Of a stretch of DNA of 64,000 nt, positions 1 through 10,994 are shown piece by piece. The notes beneath the pieces are model-generated. The model was not told the origin of the DNA and did no database searches. It saw only the letters and a list, made by a program, of their open reading frames with translations. The number at the start of each line of letters is the position of its first letter. The first letter of the stretch is position 1. A program made the translations under genes and the position numbers. The DNA is taken from the NCBI RefSeq assembly GCF_000003815.2, contig NC_049996.1, forward strand, positions 6,307,010 through 6,371,009, in the 5' to 3' direction. Origin of the DNA: Branchiostoma floridae (taxonomy: Eukaryota; Chordata; Leptocardii; Amphioxiformes; Branchiostomatidae).

Positions 1-182
1 AAGACTAGTTAGATAGCTGTAAAAGTGACCATGAGTGTCCCCTTTACTACAAAAGTGCACTTCTTGAATACAGGAATGAATGATTTGTAGGATATGATAC
101 CATGTTTTGTCCCTTCATTTCTTGTTACAACATTTTTATGTTTTGTTGTTTTATGATTATTTTTTTTACATTTTTTCTTTAA
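1..182. other. Upstream flank, no gene seen
   Basis: AT-rich sequence ending in T-rich runs. I see no coding pattern, RNA gene or clear repeat boundary until the TTAA at 179-182 that starts the next element. Confidence 0.5.
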
Positions 183-1155
183 CCCTCAAACACCCGAGTG
201 GGGTCCATTTGGACCGCAGGCGTAAACTTTGAAGTGCCATTTGAACATTTTTGATCTGAAATAAAATTCCTACCGTGACTTTGTCAGTCCATATCTTCTA
301 TACCTTCTCCTAAGTTTTTACGAAGATTGGTACATTACTGTGGAAACTATTAAGAAAGTCTGTGTTCAGTCCGTCTGGGGTCCAAACCAAGACGGACCCC
401 AGCAAAAATGTGCAGTTTTTAAAACAAACTTTTGAGACTAACTCCTGAACTACTTATTGTATTACCACCAAACGTTCAGAGATTGATAAACATGTAAAAC
501 TTAATCCTCACAAAAACTGCTGTGTTATCACCATATAACATGACGATATTATGACGTCATTTAGCTTAGAAGGGCGGCCATCTTGGATTTTGACCAATGA
601 CGTCATGAATTTAGCATAAATTATAAATTTGAAATCATGACAATTACATTGAATTTCATAGAATCTAATTGTTGTAAGAAAACAAGTGTAGTCTACCGAG
701 AAAACCTTGTTTAAATCGAAATTGGCAAATTTTGGTAAAAATATGCCTGTCATAATTCCGTTGCCATGGCAACCCCAAAAAATGATAAACTTCCTTTATT
801 GACTATAAATTTTTGCTAACAATGTTTTGTGATAAATTACCAAGTTTCGTAGCTTTAGCTCTAGCCGTTTATGAATAATACGCCATAAAAGTTGCTGAAG
901 GCCTCAAAATCCCCCTCTGGTCAGAATAGGTTTAGTAAAGGCGGTCCTTCTAATCTTTTGCATAAATTATGATGATAAGCTGGAATTTGCAACACCTTAA
1001 CATCTCAAAATATTTCTCTTACATTGACGAAGCAATGTATGTGGAATGATCACCGATAAGAATTGGAATTACGATTTTATGAACAAAACATTTTGGGGTC
1101 TGTTTGGACCCCACTCGGACATTTTAGTCGCAAAAAAAGGTCGGGTGCTTGAGGG
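183..1155. mobile_element. piggyBac-like non-autonomous element (MITE)
   Basis: The ends are inverted: CCCTCAAACACCCGA on the left and its near-complement (14 of 15) on the right, with an inner inverted block around GTGGGGTCC / GGACCCCAC. The left flank is TTAA (179-182) and the right flank is TTTT (1156-1159), so a TTAA duplication decayed on one side is plausible. CCC ends next to TTAA are typical of piggyBac. No transposase is visible. The superfamily call is an inference. Confidence 0.55.
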
Positions 1156-1159
1156 TTTT

Positions 1160-2040
1160 GAAAATCTCTAAATGTTCATGGAAGTATGAGGTCTACGAAC
1201 TCTTGTTGTGTTTGTCATTAATTATGCAAGGAAGGTTCTCATTTGCATGAACAATATAACTTGATCATCTCCACAAAACATCAGACGCACGCAATCAATC
1301 ACGCTTTTATCGCATTTTCTTATAATTGATGCAAATGAGGACCTGATTTGCATAATTACTGTTCAACGATGTTCGCCTGTACATAGCTTCCAAATGCTAC
1401 AAGTAAGAAGTTCCCGTCATTTACCACATTATAGCATTTTCTCATTAATTATGCAAATTAGGTCTTTATTCCACATAATATATATCTATCAATATTCTTC
1501 TCTTTCTCAGTTACAAATGTCACATGTTGCAATGGTCCTTTAATTGAACTGAGCGTGTTAAGATGATTTCCTAATTAATCATACAAATTAGATACCAATT
1601 TGCATAAAAAATATGTAATTATATGAGGTATCACTTAAGCTATCTACATAGCAAAAATCATGACAGTCCGTCAACCCCTTCTTGAGTTGTTCCCTTTCAA
1701 AGTCTCACACTAAACCTGCCCTGCAGTTCCAAAACAAGCAGCTAGGGGGGCCCTAACGTTAACCCATACCACTTACTCTCTACCACTCAAAAATCATAGC
1801 CGCAGCATGTTCAGAACTCAAACCCAGAAGTTCCGATGCAGTGCCTTAACAGGCCGCCAGGGGGCCCAAAATCTAATCTTTCAGGTGTCATCAAGACCTA
1901 CCCACATACAAAATATCAATACAATCCATCCAGGCGTTCTTGAGTCATGCTGGTCTTCTCATACATACATACATACATACATACATACAAACGCTATCCA
2001 AAACATAAACTTCTCGGCGAAGGTAACAAAGAGCAAACCG
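1160..2040. repeat. Octamer-rich interspersed repeat, ending in a CATA microsatellite
   Basis: This stretch carries several TTAATTATGCAAAT-type motifs paired with inverted ATTTGCAT motifs. It then has a tail with repeated CATA (about 1958-1989) and ends in a GGTAAC sequence. The same order of motifs recurs at 26352-27611, 42565-44420, 47960-48600 and 52563-53841, so it is one repeat family. No open frame looks coding. Confidence 0.6.
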
Positions 2041-2098
2041 ATCCTAACTAATGTATAGCCGCTGGCTGGGGTTAATGACCCCCCTCCTCGAGGTGGTG

Positions 2099-2194
2099 CA
2101 ATGGACCCTTCCAGCCGAACGCGATATCGAACAAATAGAACCCGAGATCGAACAGGGGGCGGGGCTTATGGTGTTCGGCTGGAAGGGTCCATTG
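2099..2194. repeat. Perfect 22-bp inverted repeat, 52-nt loop
   Basis: The left arm 2099-2120 begins CAATGGACCCTTCC and the right arm 2173-2194 is its exact complement. The loop is GC-rich. It could be a small foldback element; I see no clear target duplication. Confidence 0.6.
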
Positions 2195-2199
2195 GAAGG

Positions 2200-3347
2200 C
2201 CGGCCGCTAGGAGCGCGATTTTAGTCCGGCTGTTTTAACAAATCATAGAGCTCACTACATTTATGAAATTACCAAGAAGCGAGAGGAAGTCGACAGTACT
2301 AGAGTAGATAAGACATTTATATGTACACCAATATGTATATTATTGTTAACATGTGACCTGTGCTTAGCCCAGCGGGGCAGAAATGTAAAATAATTCAAAC
2401 AAAGTTTTCATTTATTATTTTGTAGGGTTACGTTAGCCCTGCGTTTAACAATGTATGGAGCCGTCTGACGGTAACAATCGAATGTCGAACAATTCTACTC
2501 TTAATCTCCAAACAGAGCCCGAAGTCCCAACTTTATACATTCCGCAGTGTTGTATGCCAAAAGTGAATGAATGAGTGATTGAATTAATGATTTTATTTTG
2601 TAAAACGTTTCAGCTGGTGGGCCAAATTGCGATTTACTTACAGGAGTCAAGCTTCAAGCATATCTCCACTTACATGATATAGTAAAATCATCGGAACTAG
2701 AATAACTTAGCTATTGAATTCCAAGTAAAATCAGCAAAAACTACAAGACGCTCTGACAATGACTGTTAAAACATGTACATGCGAGGCTGATACAAGAGAG
2801 GAAAATCATGAGGCTACTGATCAAGGGTCGTTGGTGTATATTGATTTCAGAACACCAGTCAGAGTCACAGTCAGAGTACTAGTCTAGTAACGTTATATAC
2901 ACAATCAGACACTAATCGTCACCAACACAGCAGACGAAAGGCACTTGGGATGAAGGACATCGCTGTTGCACGGTCATGATCGTCTCCTGTCGCGGAAACC
3001 ACACTGAGTGTCTGTGGGGCTGGTTTTGAATGACCAGAGAGGAGAAGAGTTGTCCTGAAGTGAAGGATATTTTCACGTGTGAACGATGTCCTGTTTACGT
3101 AACGCGTTATACCCAATGCGTCCCTATGCCAAATTTCAGCGTATCAAGGTACGGGCTAAATATCACCAAACAAGAGGTCCACGACCTCGAGAAGAAGCCG
3201 ATCTTCTGTGTTAGACTAGATTTGTGACACTTTTATATGTAACATATATATCATGATTTATTGTGACCTGTTACTTAGCTCGGTTGGGCAAAATTGTACA
3301 ATAAAGGTCTTTATTCAATAACTCCGAACAGATACCGTTACAATACT
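2200..3347 (+). repeat. Flank with two LINE-like 3' tails
   Basis: Around 2351-2400 and 3262-3318 there are two related tails of the form GTGACCTGT..CTTAGC..GGGCA followed by ATAAA-type ends. They look like 3' ends of a non-LTR retrotransposon. Between them lies a 65-codon open frame (3030-3227) with several cysteines that I cannot assign. Confidence 0.4.
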
Positions 3348-3535
3348 TAGTGGTATAACGTTAGTCCTGGATCACACCACCTCTGTAACAATCCTATTAG
3401 AGATTCATTTATGTAGAGTCAAGTGGTATGTTCCTGGATAACAGGCAAAGGCGGATAGGTCCACCCCTATAACGGTGCTAAATGGTATGTCCCTAGATCC
3501 CACCACCCCTGTAGGTCCTAAGTGGTAGGTTCCTG
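3348..3535 (+). repeat. Degenerate tandem repeat just upstream of CTNNAL1 start
   Basis: Blocks like AGTGGTATGTTCCTGGAT and CACCACCCCTGTAGG recur three to four times with drift, ending about 16 bases before the start codon. This places a repeated unit in the likely 5' UTR or core promoter. I see no TATA box in a convincing position. Confidence 0.45.
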
Positions 3536-3551
3536 TACCAGGATCGTCAAG

Positions 3552-3656
3552 ATGGCTGCATCACCAGAAGGTAGCGGTCCAACCACTCCCACTTCAAAAC
3601 CGCTAGAAATTAGAACCAAGTCGGTGGAACAAACGCTAGTACCCCTGGTCACCCAG
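3552..3656 (+). CDS. CTNNAL1: alpha-catulin exon 1 (residues 1-35)
   Basis: Begins MAASPEGSG and ends in EQTLVPLVTQ, matching the N-terminus of alpha-catulin. The ATG at 3552 has A at -3 and G at +4, is the first ATG in frame, and an in-frame TAA lies at 3519-3521, so the start is well bounded. The donor is GTAAGG at 3657 in phase 0. Confidence 0.9.
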
Positions 3657-4388
3657 GTAAGGACACGCTACTCTCTCTTGTCACAGGGTTACGTTCTAGG
3701 CATGTTGAGATACAGATGTCTTTACTTTGTGTGTGACGATACCGCCCCCCTCCCACTAACATTTGGCAAAAATTATGTGGCGGTGGCTTGGGTTCATCTG
3801 ACCGTTTCTCTGGGGACAGTGTAGTCAGCGTGTGTGTAGAAATGATGACAGTAGTCAGGGGCAAATCAGCCGACATAATTGGCATTGTGGTGACCATACA
3901 TCTAGATGCGTCCCAGACTCCCAGGGCTTGTGCATCGGACTGTGTCCTCGTAGACATGATAGAGCTGCAGTAAATATCCTGGTTTACATTTAGCCCCAAC
4001 ACGCAGGTTCACAGTTCACACACCAACTTCTGCTGCTGAGGTTCACATCTTCACAAGTACAGACAATTCTTCAGCAGATCGTAAGATTGAATAAACAAAA
4101 TCCTTTTACACAACCCTTGCTAAGTTATTTCCACTGTAGAAGGACAAGGAGATTGACAGGAAAATTTGAAACAATTTCTTGTCATCCAAGTAACCTCTAA
4201 AGATGTTTGGTTTATTTTTTTAGCCATCTTTTTTTTCTCTCGTCACTTTGTCTCTTGTTCCACTGTGGGAATAACAGATAGAGGAGCACCTAACCCTGAT
4301 TTTGACATAGCTGGGTTGACTGTTGATGTACTACTAGTAATTGGTTGGTGTAATTGGTTACAGATGCCTGACTTGATCCGGAATTTTA

Positions 4389-5109
4389 GGCCCACTTCAA
4401 ACAGACAACACTTATATAGTCGTGTGACTGTTATTGACTATTCGTTGTGGGCAACGGTTGTCTTTAGACATGCGTTCAAAGTATTGTGGGACACCCGCGG
4501 CACAGGATTCCACTGCGGTGCGTGCGTGCGTGACCCACAGTGACCTCTTGCTTGCAAATTAAAAATGGCGGGAGAATTCTTCATTTTCGTCATGCAGCAG
4601 ATTACTATTCTTTTGCTTGCAAACAAACATTGTCCCCAAGAAAGAATGACACAGAGACGGGAAAATCTGGAATTAAACCCGGCGTTCGTGGCCGCCGGTG
4701 GTATTACAGATTACTACTAGTATCATGAAGGATGTAGCCACTGGTGGCGGGACATTGCGCTGGAACAGGCAGTTTCTGATGACAAAAATACGTTTCCATT
4801 ACTGACTGCATGTATATTTACGGAGAAAAATGCCCTTTCAAATAGAAAAAAAACATGCTGCAGGCTTATTTGCATATGATCCAGTCCCGTCGCCGGCGAC
4901 GATTTTTCTTTAGACATGTGAGGAATAGTCGCGGACCCCCCGCTGAAGGGTCGCGCGACTGGGTCCGAGGTGGTCGCACGATGATTCCATAAAAACCCTC
5001 GCACGACTATTTTGATCCTCTTTAGACAGCCTAAAAATATCGTCGCCGGCAACATTGTCGACAACAACAGTCGCACGACTATGAAAGTGTTGTCTGTCTA
5101 AAGTCGGCC
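4389..5109. mobile_element. Harbinger-like MITE with TTA target duplication
   Basis: The two ends are inverted copies over nearly 50 bases: AGACAACACT and TAGTCGTGYGACTGTT are shared. The element is flanked by TTA at 4386-4388 and 5110-5112. A three-base TWA target is typical of PIF/Harbinger. The interior has GTCGCACGAC-type palindromic blocks but no recognisable transposase. Confidence 0.6.
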
Positions 5110-5444
5110 TTAGGTAGGACTTACAGTAGGTAGGACTGTTGTAGGACTGTTGAGATGAGACCAGTGCACTGGAACAAATACCAGACAACTTTTTCATTTG
5201 TAATAATGACCAGCACTGTGACTGTTAAATGCGGTATATTACAAGAGTTAGAGTCAGGCAAGAGAGGAGTTGGACAAGATTTACACCTAGACAAGATAAT
5301 TATGTCAAGACCTTTAGCAGTTGCTGCAGCTATCCCAAATTTATGCATAGAGCTATCTGTGGATTTGGGCAAACAGGGCTTTAAATCCTGATGGCACTTT
5401 TTGGTATTTTATATGCAGGCCCCTTTTAAATCCTAAACTCAAGA

Positions 5445-6060
5445 AGAAAGTGTTATTACTCTGTGACTGGAGGGTAACCTCAGGGTTCTAGCTAGTGCAT
5501 TTATTTTTAGCGTAGTGGGCCACTACGCTAAAATTTGTGACCACTATGCTAAAATAAGGGCCACTACGCTCATTTTTAACCAGTGTAGTGGTACTTTGCT
5601 ATCATTTGCTTGTTCAACAATGTCTAATCAATATCTAAACAATGAAAAATGATGATATGCCATTCAAAACTGACTATGATGTTAACAGAGTACCAACTTT
5701 TAACTCAACATTTATCAAAATCTCACCATAGAGGGGCCAAGACCCCCCCCCCCGCCTTACACACCAATCTCCTGATTGGTCACTTTGCTACCATGCCATT
5801 CCCACTACGCTAAAATGATATCCTGGCTAGAACCCTGAACCTCCGTCGACAAAGTATTGTGAACGGTACATGTGTTGAGTGTTCGCACCTATCTCTATGT
5901 TCCGTTTGCCAGCTTCTTATGTGGTTTGGCATGTTGCAGCTGTTGTTATAATCGATGTAATAATCTCAGAAATCACCCCTATATTTTTGATATCGTGGAA
6001 CAGGCATCATGGTTTTGGCATTTGGTAATCAGCTTATCCCCAAGCAGATAGGGTGGGTTA
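5445..6060. repeat. Repeat related to 60105-60315, split by a MITE
   Basis: The segments GTGACTGGAGGGTAACCT, GTTGAGTGTTCGCACCTAT, AATCACCCCTAT and CCAAGCAGATA occur in the same order here and at 60115-60310. The copy here is interrupted at AACCT by the element at 5481-5837; the copy at 60 kb is not. Confidence 0.7.
5481..5837. mobile_element. MITE with CAGGGTTCTAGC ends and 5-bp target AACCT
   Basis: Inverted ends CAGGGTTCTAGCTAG / CTGGCTAGAACCCTG with AACCT directly on both sides. The related unoccupied sequence near 60125 has a single AACCT, which supports the boundary and the 5-bp duplication. Inside, CCACTACGCTAAAAT-like motifs repeat about five times, including near both ends, as expected for transposase-binding sites. 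A hAT relative with a short target duplication is an inference. Confidence 0.75.
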
Positions 6061-6082
6061 TGTGTCGCAGTAGTGGTATCCC

Positions 6083-6640
6083 CTGGGGTTCTAGCCAGTA
6101 TCCGTTTTTCCGTCAATTTTAAAACCAATCCCTCAATCTTGATCTTGATGGACAAAAATTCTTGGTGGAAGCCACAAGCGACTTGGTAATGTCGTCCACA
6201 GTTAGAAAGCCACACACTGTTTGGTTTGCTATTGTCATCATTGTTGACAATCATAACAATAGCAAACCAAACAGTGTGTGGCTTTCTAACTGTGGACGAC
6301 GTCCCCAAGCCGCCTGTAGATGTGTGCCCTTTCGCATACGATAATCTCATTAAAAACCTGTTTTTCAAGGTCTCAGTTCAGTCCTTCTAACTCCTGGAAT
6401 AGTGAACTTTGATTGGAATCTTGACAAGGTCAAAACCTAACTTGTAGTTGTACTAGCAGTAGTTAGCTTACAATGACGTTAATAGAGATACAAAAATTAT
6501 ATTACAAAACATCAGTGTGGCGTCTTATTTTCTCTCAATGACAACATTTACTTTGTAGTGTAAATCAGTTAATTTTCACGGTTTTCGTGATGATGGGCTT
6601 TGACTGACGGATAAAAATTTCGAGCTGGCTAGAGCCCTTT
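6083..6640. mobile_element. hAT-like MITE, 8-bp target GGTATCCC
   Basis: Ends read CTGGGGTTCTAGCCAG and, inverted, GCTGGCTAGAGCCC. GGTATCCC flanks it at 6075-6082 and 6641-6648, a perfect 8-bp duplication as expected for hAT. The body resembles the element at 12976-13342 (shared GGACAAAAATTC, CCTTTCGCATAC and AAAAACCTGTTTTTCAAGG). No transposase is encoded. Confidence 0.7.
6191..6300. repeat. Perfect 45-bp inverted repeat, 20-nt loop
   Basis: Left arm 6191-6235 begins GTCGTCCACAGTTAGAAAGC and the right arm 6256-6300 is its exact complement. It lies within the hAT-like MITE at 6083-6640; the related copy at 12976-13342 has one arm-like block only. Confidence 0.9.
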
Positions 6641-6789
6641 GGTATCCCTAAATAGATGTTTGTCTCTGGAACAGTTAACGTTGACGGACGATGGTTGTGC
6701 TGTTAGTTGTTTCGTGCTCCCCCTTGTGTTACAATGATGTTGTGTTAGTATTTACTGGAATTTTGTTATATATATACAGTATATATATG

Positions 6790-7075
6790 TAAGGGTAGAG
6801 ACTGCGATATCCGATTCTACCGGTAGAGATCCCAATCAGACTTTTTGTCGACAGAGACTCCGATAGCGATCTCTGGCTGTAGGGATCCCGATCGGAGCCT
6901 CTGTTGACAGAAACTTCGATTAAGATCTCTACCGGAGAATTGCTGATTCTGCTGGTAGAGATCGCGATCAGAGTCCCTACCGGTACAATCGCAGATTCCA
7001 CCGGTAGAGTCTCCGATTGCAATTTCTGTTATAGGATAATCAGCAATTATACTGGTAAAGATCTCAACCACGACC
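6790..7075. repeat. Degenerate minisatellite, roughly 40-bp units
   Basis: Blocks such as TCTACCGGTAGAGATC and CCCGATCGGAG recur about seven times with drift, following a TATA-rich stretch at 6768-6789. Open frames across it on the minus strand merely reflect the repeat. Confidence 0.65.
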
Positions 7076-7993
7076 TCCTCTGATAAAATAGGTGATTCTA
7101 ATCTATGGATGGGAACATAGCAACTCTTTGTGTCAAGTACATGTCTCTATATTCTAGTTCTAATTCCTATGTGCAAAGACATGTATTAGGCCATGGCAAG
7201 TAAATTTTATGGATGACATCCTCTGCAGACTACAAAAATAGTGCGATAGGGCGAAAAAAAAATAAGATGGGTGAAAAAAAACAAGATGGCTACATTTTCA
7301 AAAATTAGCACCATAACGTTGTGATGACTGCTGTAAAAAGAATCATACCAACAACACGTGCACCGGGAATTTTTGGCCCTGTGGTTCCATGCGTTATCGG
7401 CAGCGAGGCGGAAGTATAATTCTTTCACATAAGAAATGATGGACCTAAAAACAATAACTATAACTTCGCTTTCCTTACGATATGAGTTTTGAGGCCGCAA
7501 ACTCTTCAAAACAGCAAGAATTTGTCGGTAAAAACAGCAGGAAACTTGTTTCTAAAGAAAATTTGGTTGAGTACTTGCAGCTATCTAATGATTTAAATAT
7601 GTCAGTTATCATATAAGTATAAGTTATGTACAACAATTTTCATTGATTACTAAGTTCCAGGTAGAAAATGCATGTAACGTTATCATGTAAATTTTCACTT
7701 GTTGAATTTGAAAGCACTGTTGTCCCCCGATTAGGGGTAATAGCGGGGAACCTATGCCCAATTTTTCAACATCAGGGATACTTTAAATTCATTTTTGGAT
7801 ACCTTTTCTTACAAAATTGAGAGAACATAATAATCATAATTGGAACAAGATATCTAGACTATAGTTATTCTGTTCACTACGTTATACAACTAACTGATAT
7901 CGTACTCAGGCATAAATAAATAAAAAGAACCTACCTGCTTAGTGCTTATCATCTTCTTCCCTTGGACATGGACAGAGTTTACATGTCAATTTT

Positions 7994-8092
7994 TTCGGGG
8001 GGTATGTTTATTCCGGGGGTACGTTTATTAGATTTTGAGGATTTGTCCGGGGGATATGTTTATTCCGGGGATATGTTTATTTGGGACATAAG
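7994..8092. repeat. Short tandem repeat CCGGGGGTATGTTTATT
   Basis: About four or five imperfect copies of a CGGGGGTATGTTTATT-like unit, some separated by spacer. It lies about 100 bases upstream of the exon 2 acceptor. Confidence 0.6.
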
Positions 8093-8188
8093 AGTACATA
8101 CATACAAAAGCTACCCAAAATATAACCGAAGGTAATAAGTATGCTGTGACAAAATCCTGGTGAGAACACTTCCGTGCTATTTTTCCAG

Positions 8189-8381
8189 ATCACCACACTA
8201 GTCAACCATCAGGAGAAGAGAATCAGGAGGACAGAGAAGGCATGTCGAGCGGTGCAGCGGGTCGGGGAGGCCGTCAGTTTCGCTGTGGATCGCTTTGTGA
8301 CGGTTGGCCAGGCCATCGGCGACCAGAACAAGGAAATTAAACAGGAAATGTACGACGCCTGTCTGGAAGCCAGAACAGCAG
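8189..8381 (+). CDS. CTNNAL1: alpha-catulin exon 2 (residues 36-99)
   Basis: Follows a TTTTCCAG acceptor and reads ITTLVNHQEK ... AVQRVGEAVSFAVDRF ... CLEARTAG, matching the N-terminal helices of alpha-catulin. The donor is GTCAAC, weaker than usual, and splits a glycine codon (phase 1). The next exon restores that codon exactly, which supports this donor. Confidence 0.9.
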
Positions 8382-9696
8382 GTCAACTCATCATTTCTTT
8401 TTTCAATGTCAATATACCATAATCAAAAGTATTAATGAGCTTTACAGAATGCATACAATTTGTTTGGGTGGCCAGGGCTGAATTGTGGCAAATTCAAGAT
8501 GGCGGACTCTGTACGTATCTTCCTACAATTGTATGAGAAAACCAGGCAAAACCAGGCAGAGGTCGGTAAATGGGGGTCGGCCAAATCTACATACTTTGTT
8601 AGTTTGTATGTGTGATAGGTATGTTGAACTATAGACATAAAAAACACGCGAGTCATCGTCACCTGATCTTTCATTTAACGGTTTTGCCGCCATTTTGACG
8701 TATTGCCTACAGGGCTCGAAATTCATTTTTGGGATTAGGTGCACTGGTACACCCAGCTTAAAAAATTGGGTGCACCAAAAATTTTTTGGGTGCACCACTT
8801 GAATTTAAGTAGAATGTCAAAAAACCTAATAACAAAACATAGTTACATGCTATCAAATTCTTAAACAAGTACCATGACAGACATTTTTATTATCTTTCAA
8901 CCCCTTAGATGTCAAGAATATGAGGTATACTAGTACACTTTGATACATACACATCTTTACATACATAAACCCCAAAAAATATTTAGGTGCACCCTGTGCG
9001 CCCACAGAAAATAATTGGGTGCACAGAACCAATTTTGGGTGCACCTGGGTGCACATGCACCCAGTATTTCGAGCCCTGGCCTAGAATTCCTGTTACGGCA
9101 CATACATACATGTACGTTCTGATCTCTGTGAGAGGGCTTACTTGCCATGAGCATATACACGAAAACGTAAGATCAGAAAGGTTGCCAACTCTGAGAGCTT
9201 GTTACAGAGTGATTACAATCCGCTATAATCCTTAATCCTATATATCCTAATCCTTGGTGATAAAGGCTCAAGGAGGTTCTCTCACGTAGCATCCATGTTT
9301 TAGGAAGGGTTTACAGTTCTTTTTGAGTTCCATTTTATGTTATTTTTGGGTGAGATTTCCACACTTCAAAAAGGAGTTCCACCCCCCCCCCTCATACAAG
9401 TTCCTGTATGCATATGGAAGGTTTTGGTGTACCCCAGCAGCTAAACTCTGCCCCAAATCTTCTCGTCACAGAATACAAACTCTCAATTCAAAAATAACTT
9501 TAAAAAGACTTACCCAATGTTTGCACAGCCAGACAGCTTGATGAATGTACAGACGTTTTCAATAGAAGATCGCCTCATGCTGTTTTTATTTTTCAATAAA
9601 TTCGAAGTGTTGAATCCGTGAACCCAGAAAATAAATTGGTGTGGCCTTACCAACCAGGTATAAGAGTGATGGAAAATTGTCCTTATTGTTCTCTAG
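8382..9696 (+). other. CTNNAL1: Intron 2 of CTNNAL1
   Basis: A 1.3-kb intron containing the CAGGGCTCG element at 8710-9078. A T-rich tract and CTCTAG acceptor precede exon 3. I see nothing else I can name. Confidence 0.8.
8710..9078. mobile_element. CAGGGCTCGAAAT MITE, GTGCACC subfamily, target GCCTA
   Basis: Ends CAGGGCTCGAAATTC and TATTTCGAGCCCTG are inverted, and GCCTA flanks it on both sides (8705-8709, 9079-9083). Subterminal GGTGCACC motifs recur several times at each end. A sister copy is at 32109-32435. No coding capacity. A short-target hAT group is my inference. Confidence 0.75.
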
Positions 9697-9872
9697 GTGA
9701 CAGCATTGCTACTATCACAAATGTCCAGTACATCCATGGAGACGAGGAGCTCCTGTTTAACGATAAGAGTCAGATGGTGCGTGCAGCCAGGGCTCTGCTG
9801 TCATCGGTTACTAAAGTACTCATGGTGGCAGACAAGGTCATGGTCAAACAGCTCTTATGTGCCAAAGACAAG
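9697..9872 (+). CDS. CTNNAL1: alpha-catulin exon 3 (residues 100-158)
   Basis: After a CTCTAG acceptor the frame reads GDSIATITNV ... AARALLSSVTKVLMVADKV ... CAKDK. The AARALLSSVTKVL block is a hallmark shared by alpha-catulin and alpha-catenin. Donor GTGAGA, phase 0. Confidence 0.93.
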
Positions 9873-9958
9873 GTGAGATTCCTCAACATGTTTGAACATG
9901 TATCAAGAACTTGAAGTGTCATTGTTGTCGAACAGTTTTAAGCTTTTTGTTTGAATCT

Positions 9959-10994
9959 CAGGACTCGAAATACTTTTTTCTGCATACATTGAAATTTACC
10001 TGCACCAGACAAATTTTACCTGCACCACTCTTAATTTAGGAAGTATGGATCATACTGAAATTGTTTAGGTACCATTTATATTCTTTACAGGTGGTAACAT
10101 TCTAATGAAGCTAATAACAATCCATACTTCCTTCGTCTTCGGAACGACACACATCTACAAGTCCCGTATTGCCGAACCACCACGTACAAGAACAGTTTTG
10201 TCCCCTACAGCACACGACTCTGGAATAGTCTTCCCATGGAAGTAAAGGAAGCCAAATCTTACAACCAGTTCAAAAAGAAGTGCAGAGATCACATTCTGTC
10301 TTCCCGTCAACACCAGAAGTTTCGTAGACTTGGAAATCGCCAGAGCAACATCCTTACTACCAGACTACGTCTTGGCTGGTGTCAGCTCAACTCTACGTTG
10401 GCTAAGTTCAACATCACAACCCGGAGCTGTGCTTGTGGTGCTACGTCCGAGACGGTTGCACACTTTCTACTTCACTGTCCTCTGCACACGGCTGCACGGC
10501 AAACCCTAGCTTCTTCAGTGCTCCACCTTGTCGGCCAGTCTCTCTCAACCAGAGTCCTCCTTAATGGTTCTCCAGGTCAAAACTCTGCTACAAACCAAAA
10601 ACTCTCAGACGCTCTGCATTCATTTTTAACATCAACAAACCGATTTACAGCACCTTCCATCTGCTCCTCATAGCTTACGTAGCCTATGTGGCCTATTATG
10701 TACATATGTGTAATTTAGATTTGTTTGTTGTAATCTTTGTGGGTCAGCCGTCATCAGCTTGAATAGACTGCCTAGGCTGGCCCAGTGTAATGACTTGTTG
10801 TCATTTTCAATAAATGAATAAAATAAATAAATAAATAAACAATCCATACACACCTACATTATTTATAGGAGATTTATGTATAAATCCCAGTACATGAACC
10901 AGTGCAGGTTAGGTGCAGGTAGACACCAGAAATACCTGCACAGCTCCAATTTTACCTGCACTAACCGCATATGCAGGTGGTATTTCGAGCCCTA
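9959..10994 (-). mobile_element. CAGGGCTCG MITE, GTGCAGG subfamily, with LINE inserted
   Basis: Left end CAGGACTCGAAATAC and right end GGTATTTCGAGCCCTA. Subterminal TACCTGCACC and ACCTGCATAT-like motifs are inverted between the ends. Compared with the copy at 12745-13444 it lies in reverse orientation. A LINE fragment splits it. No clear target duplication is left. Confidence 0.65.
10128..10837 (+). mobile_element. 5'-truncated non-LTR retrotransposon (3' end of ORF2)
   Basis: An open frame runs from the insertion point to a stop at 10671-10673 and encodes the C-terminus of a LINE polyprotein. It includes TRLWNSLP and a cysteine-histidine knuckle CACGATSETVAHFLLHC. The 3' tail is an ATAA repeat. 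The 12-bp target AACAATCCATAC is present at 10116-10127 and 10838-10849, so this is a recent insertion by target-primed reverse transcription into an older MITE. The reverse transcriptase and endonuclease are missing. The exact LINE clade is not determined. Confidence 0.85.

Larger units (their letters stand above)
3657..8188 (+). other. CTNNAL1: Intron 1 of CTNNAL1
   Basis: A 4.5-kb intron. It holds a Harbinger-like element (4389-5109), a repeat interrupted by a 5-bp-target MITE (5445-6060), a hAT-like element with a perfect hairpin (6083-6640), a minisatellite (6790-7075) and a short GGGG-rich tandem repeat (7994-8092). From 3660 to 4380 and 7080 to 7990 I see nothing I can name. Confidence 0.8.

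Noticed and set aside
3030-3227. 65-codon frame with several cysteines before a LINE-like tail
   Set aside because: No recognised domain and no convincing splice or promoter context. It may be part of the retrotransposon whose tail follows.
4166-4543. 125-codon open frame in intron 1
   Set aside because: It runs into a MITE with clear inverted ends at 4389, so its second half is transposon sequence. No domain seen.
6729-7071. Overlapping frames with repeated DRDLYQQ-like peptides
   Set aside because: They only mirror the DNA minisatellite in two frames; no coding signal beyond the repeat.
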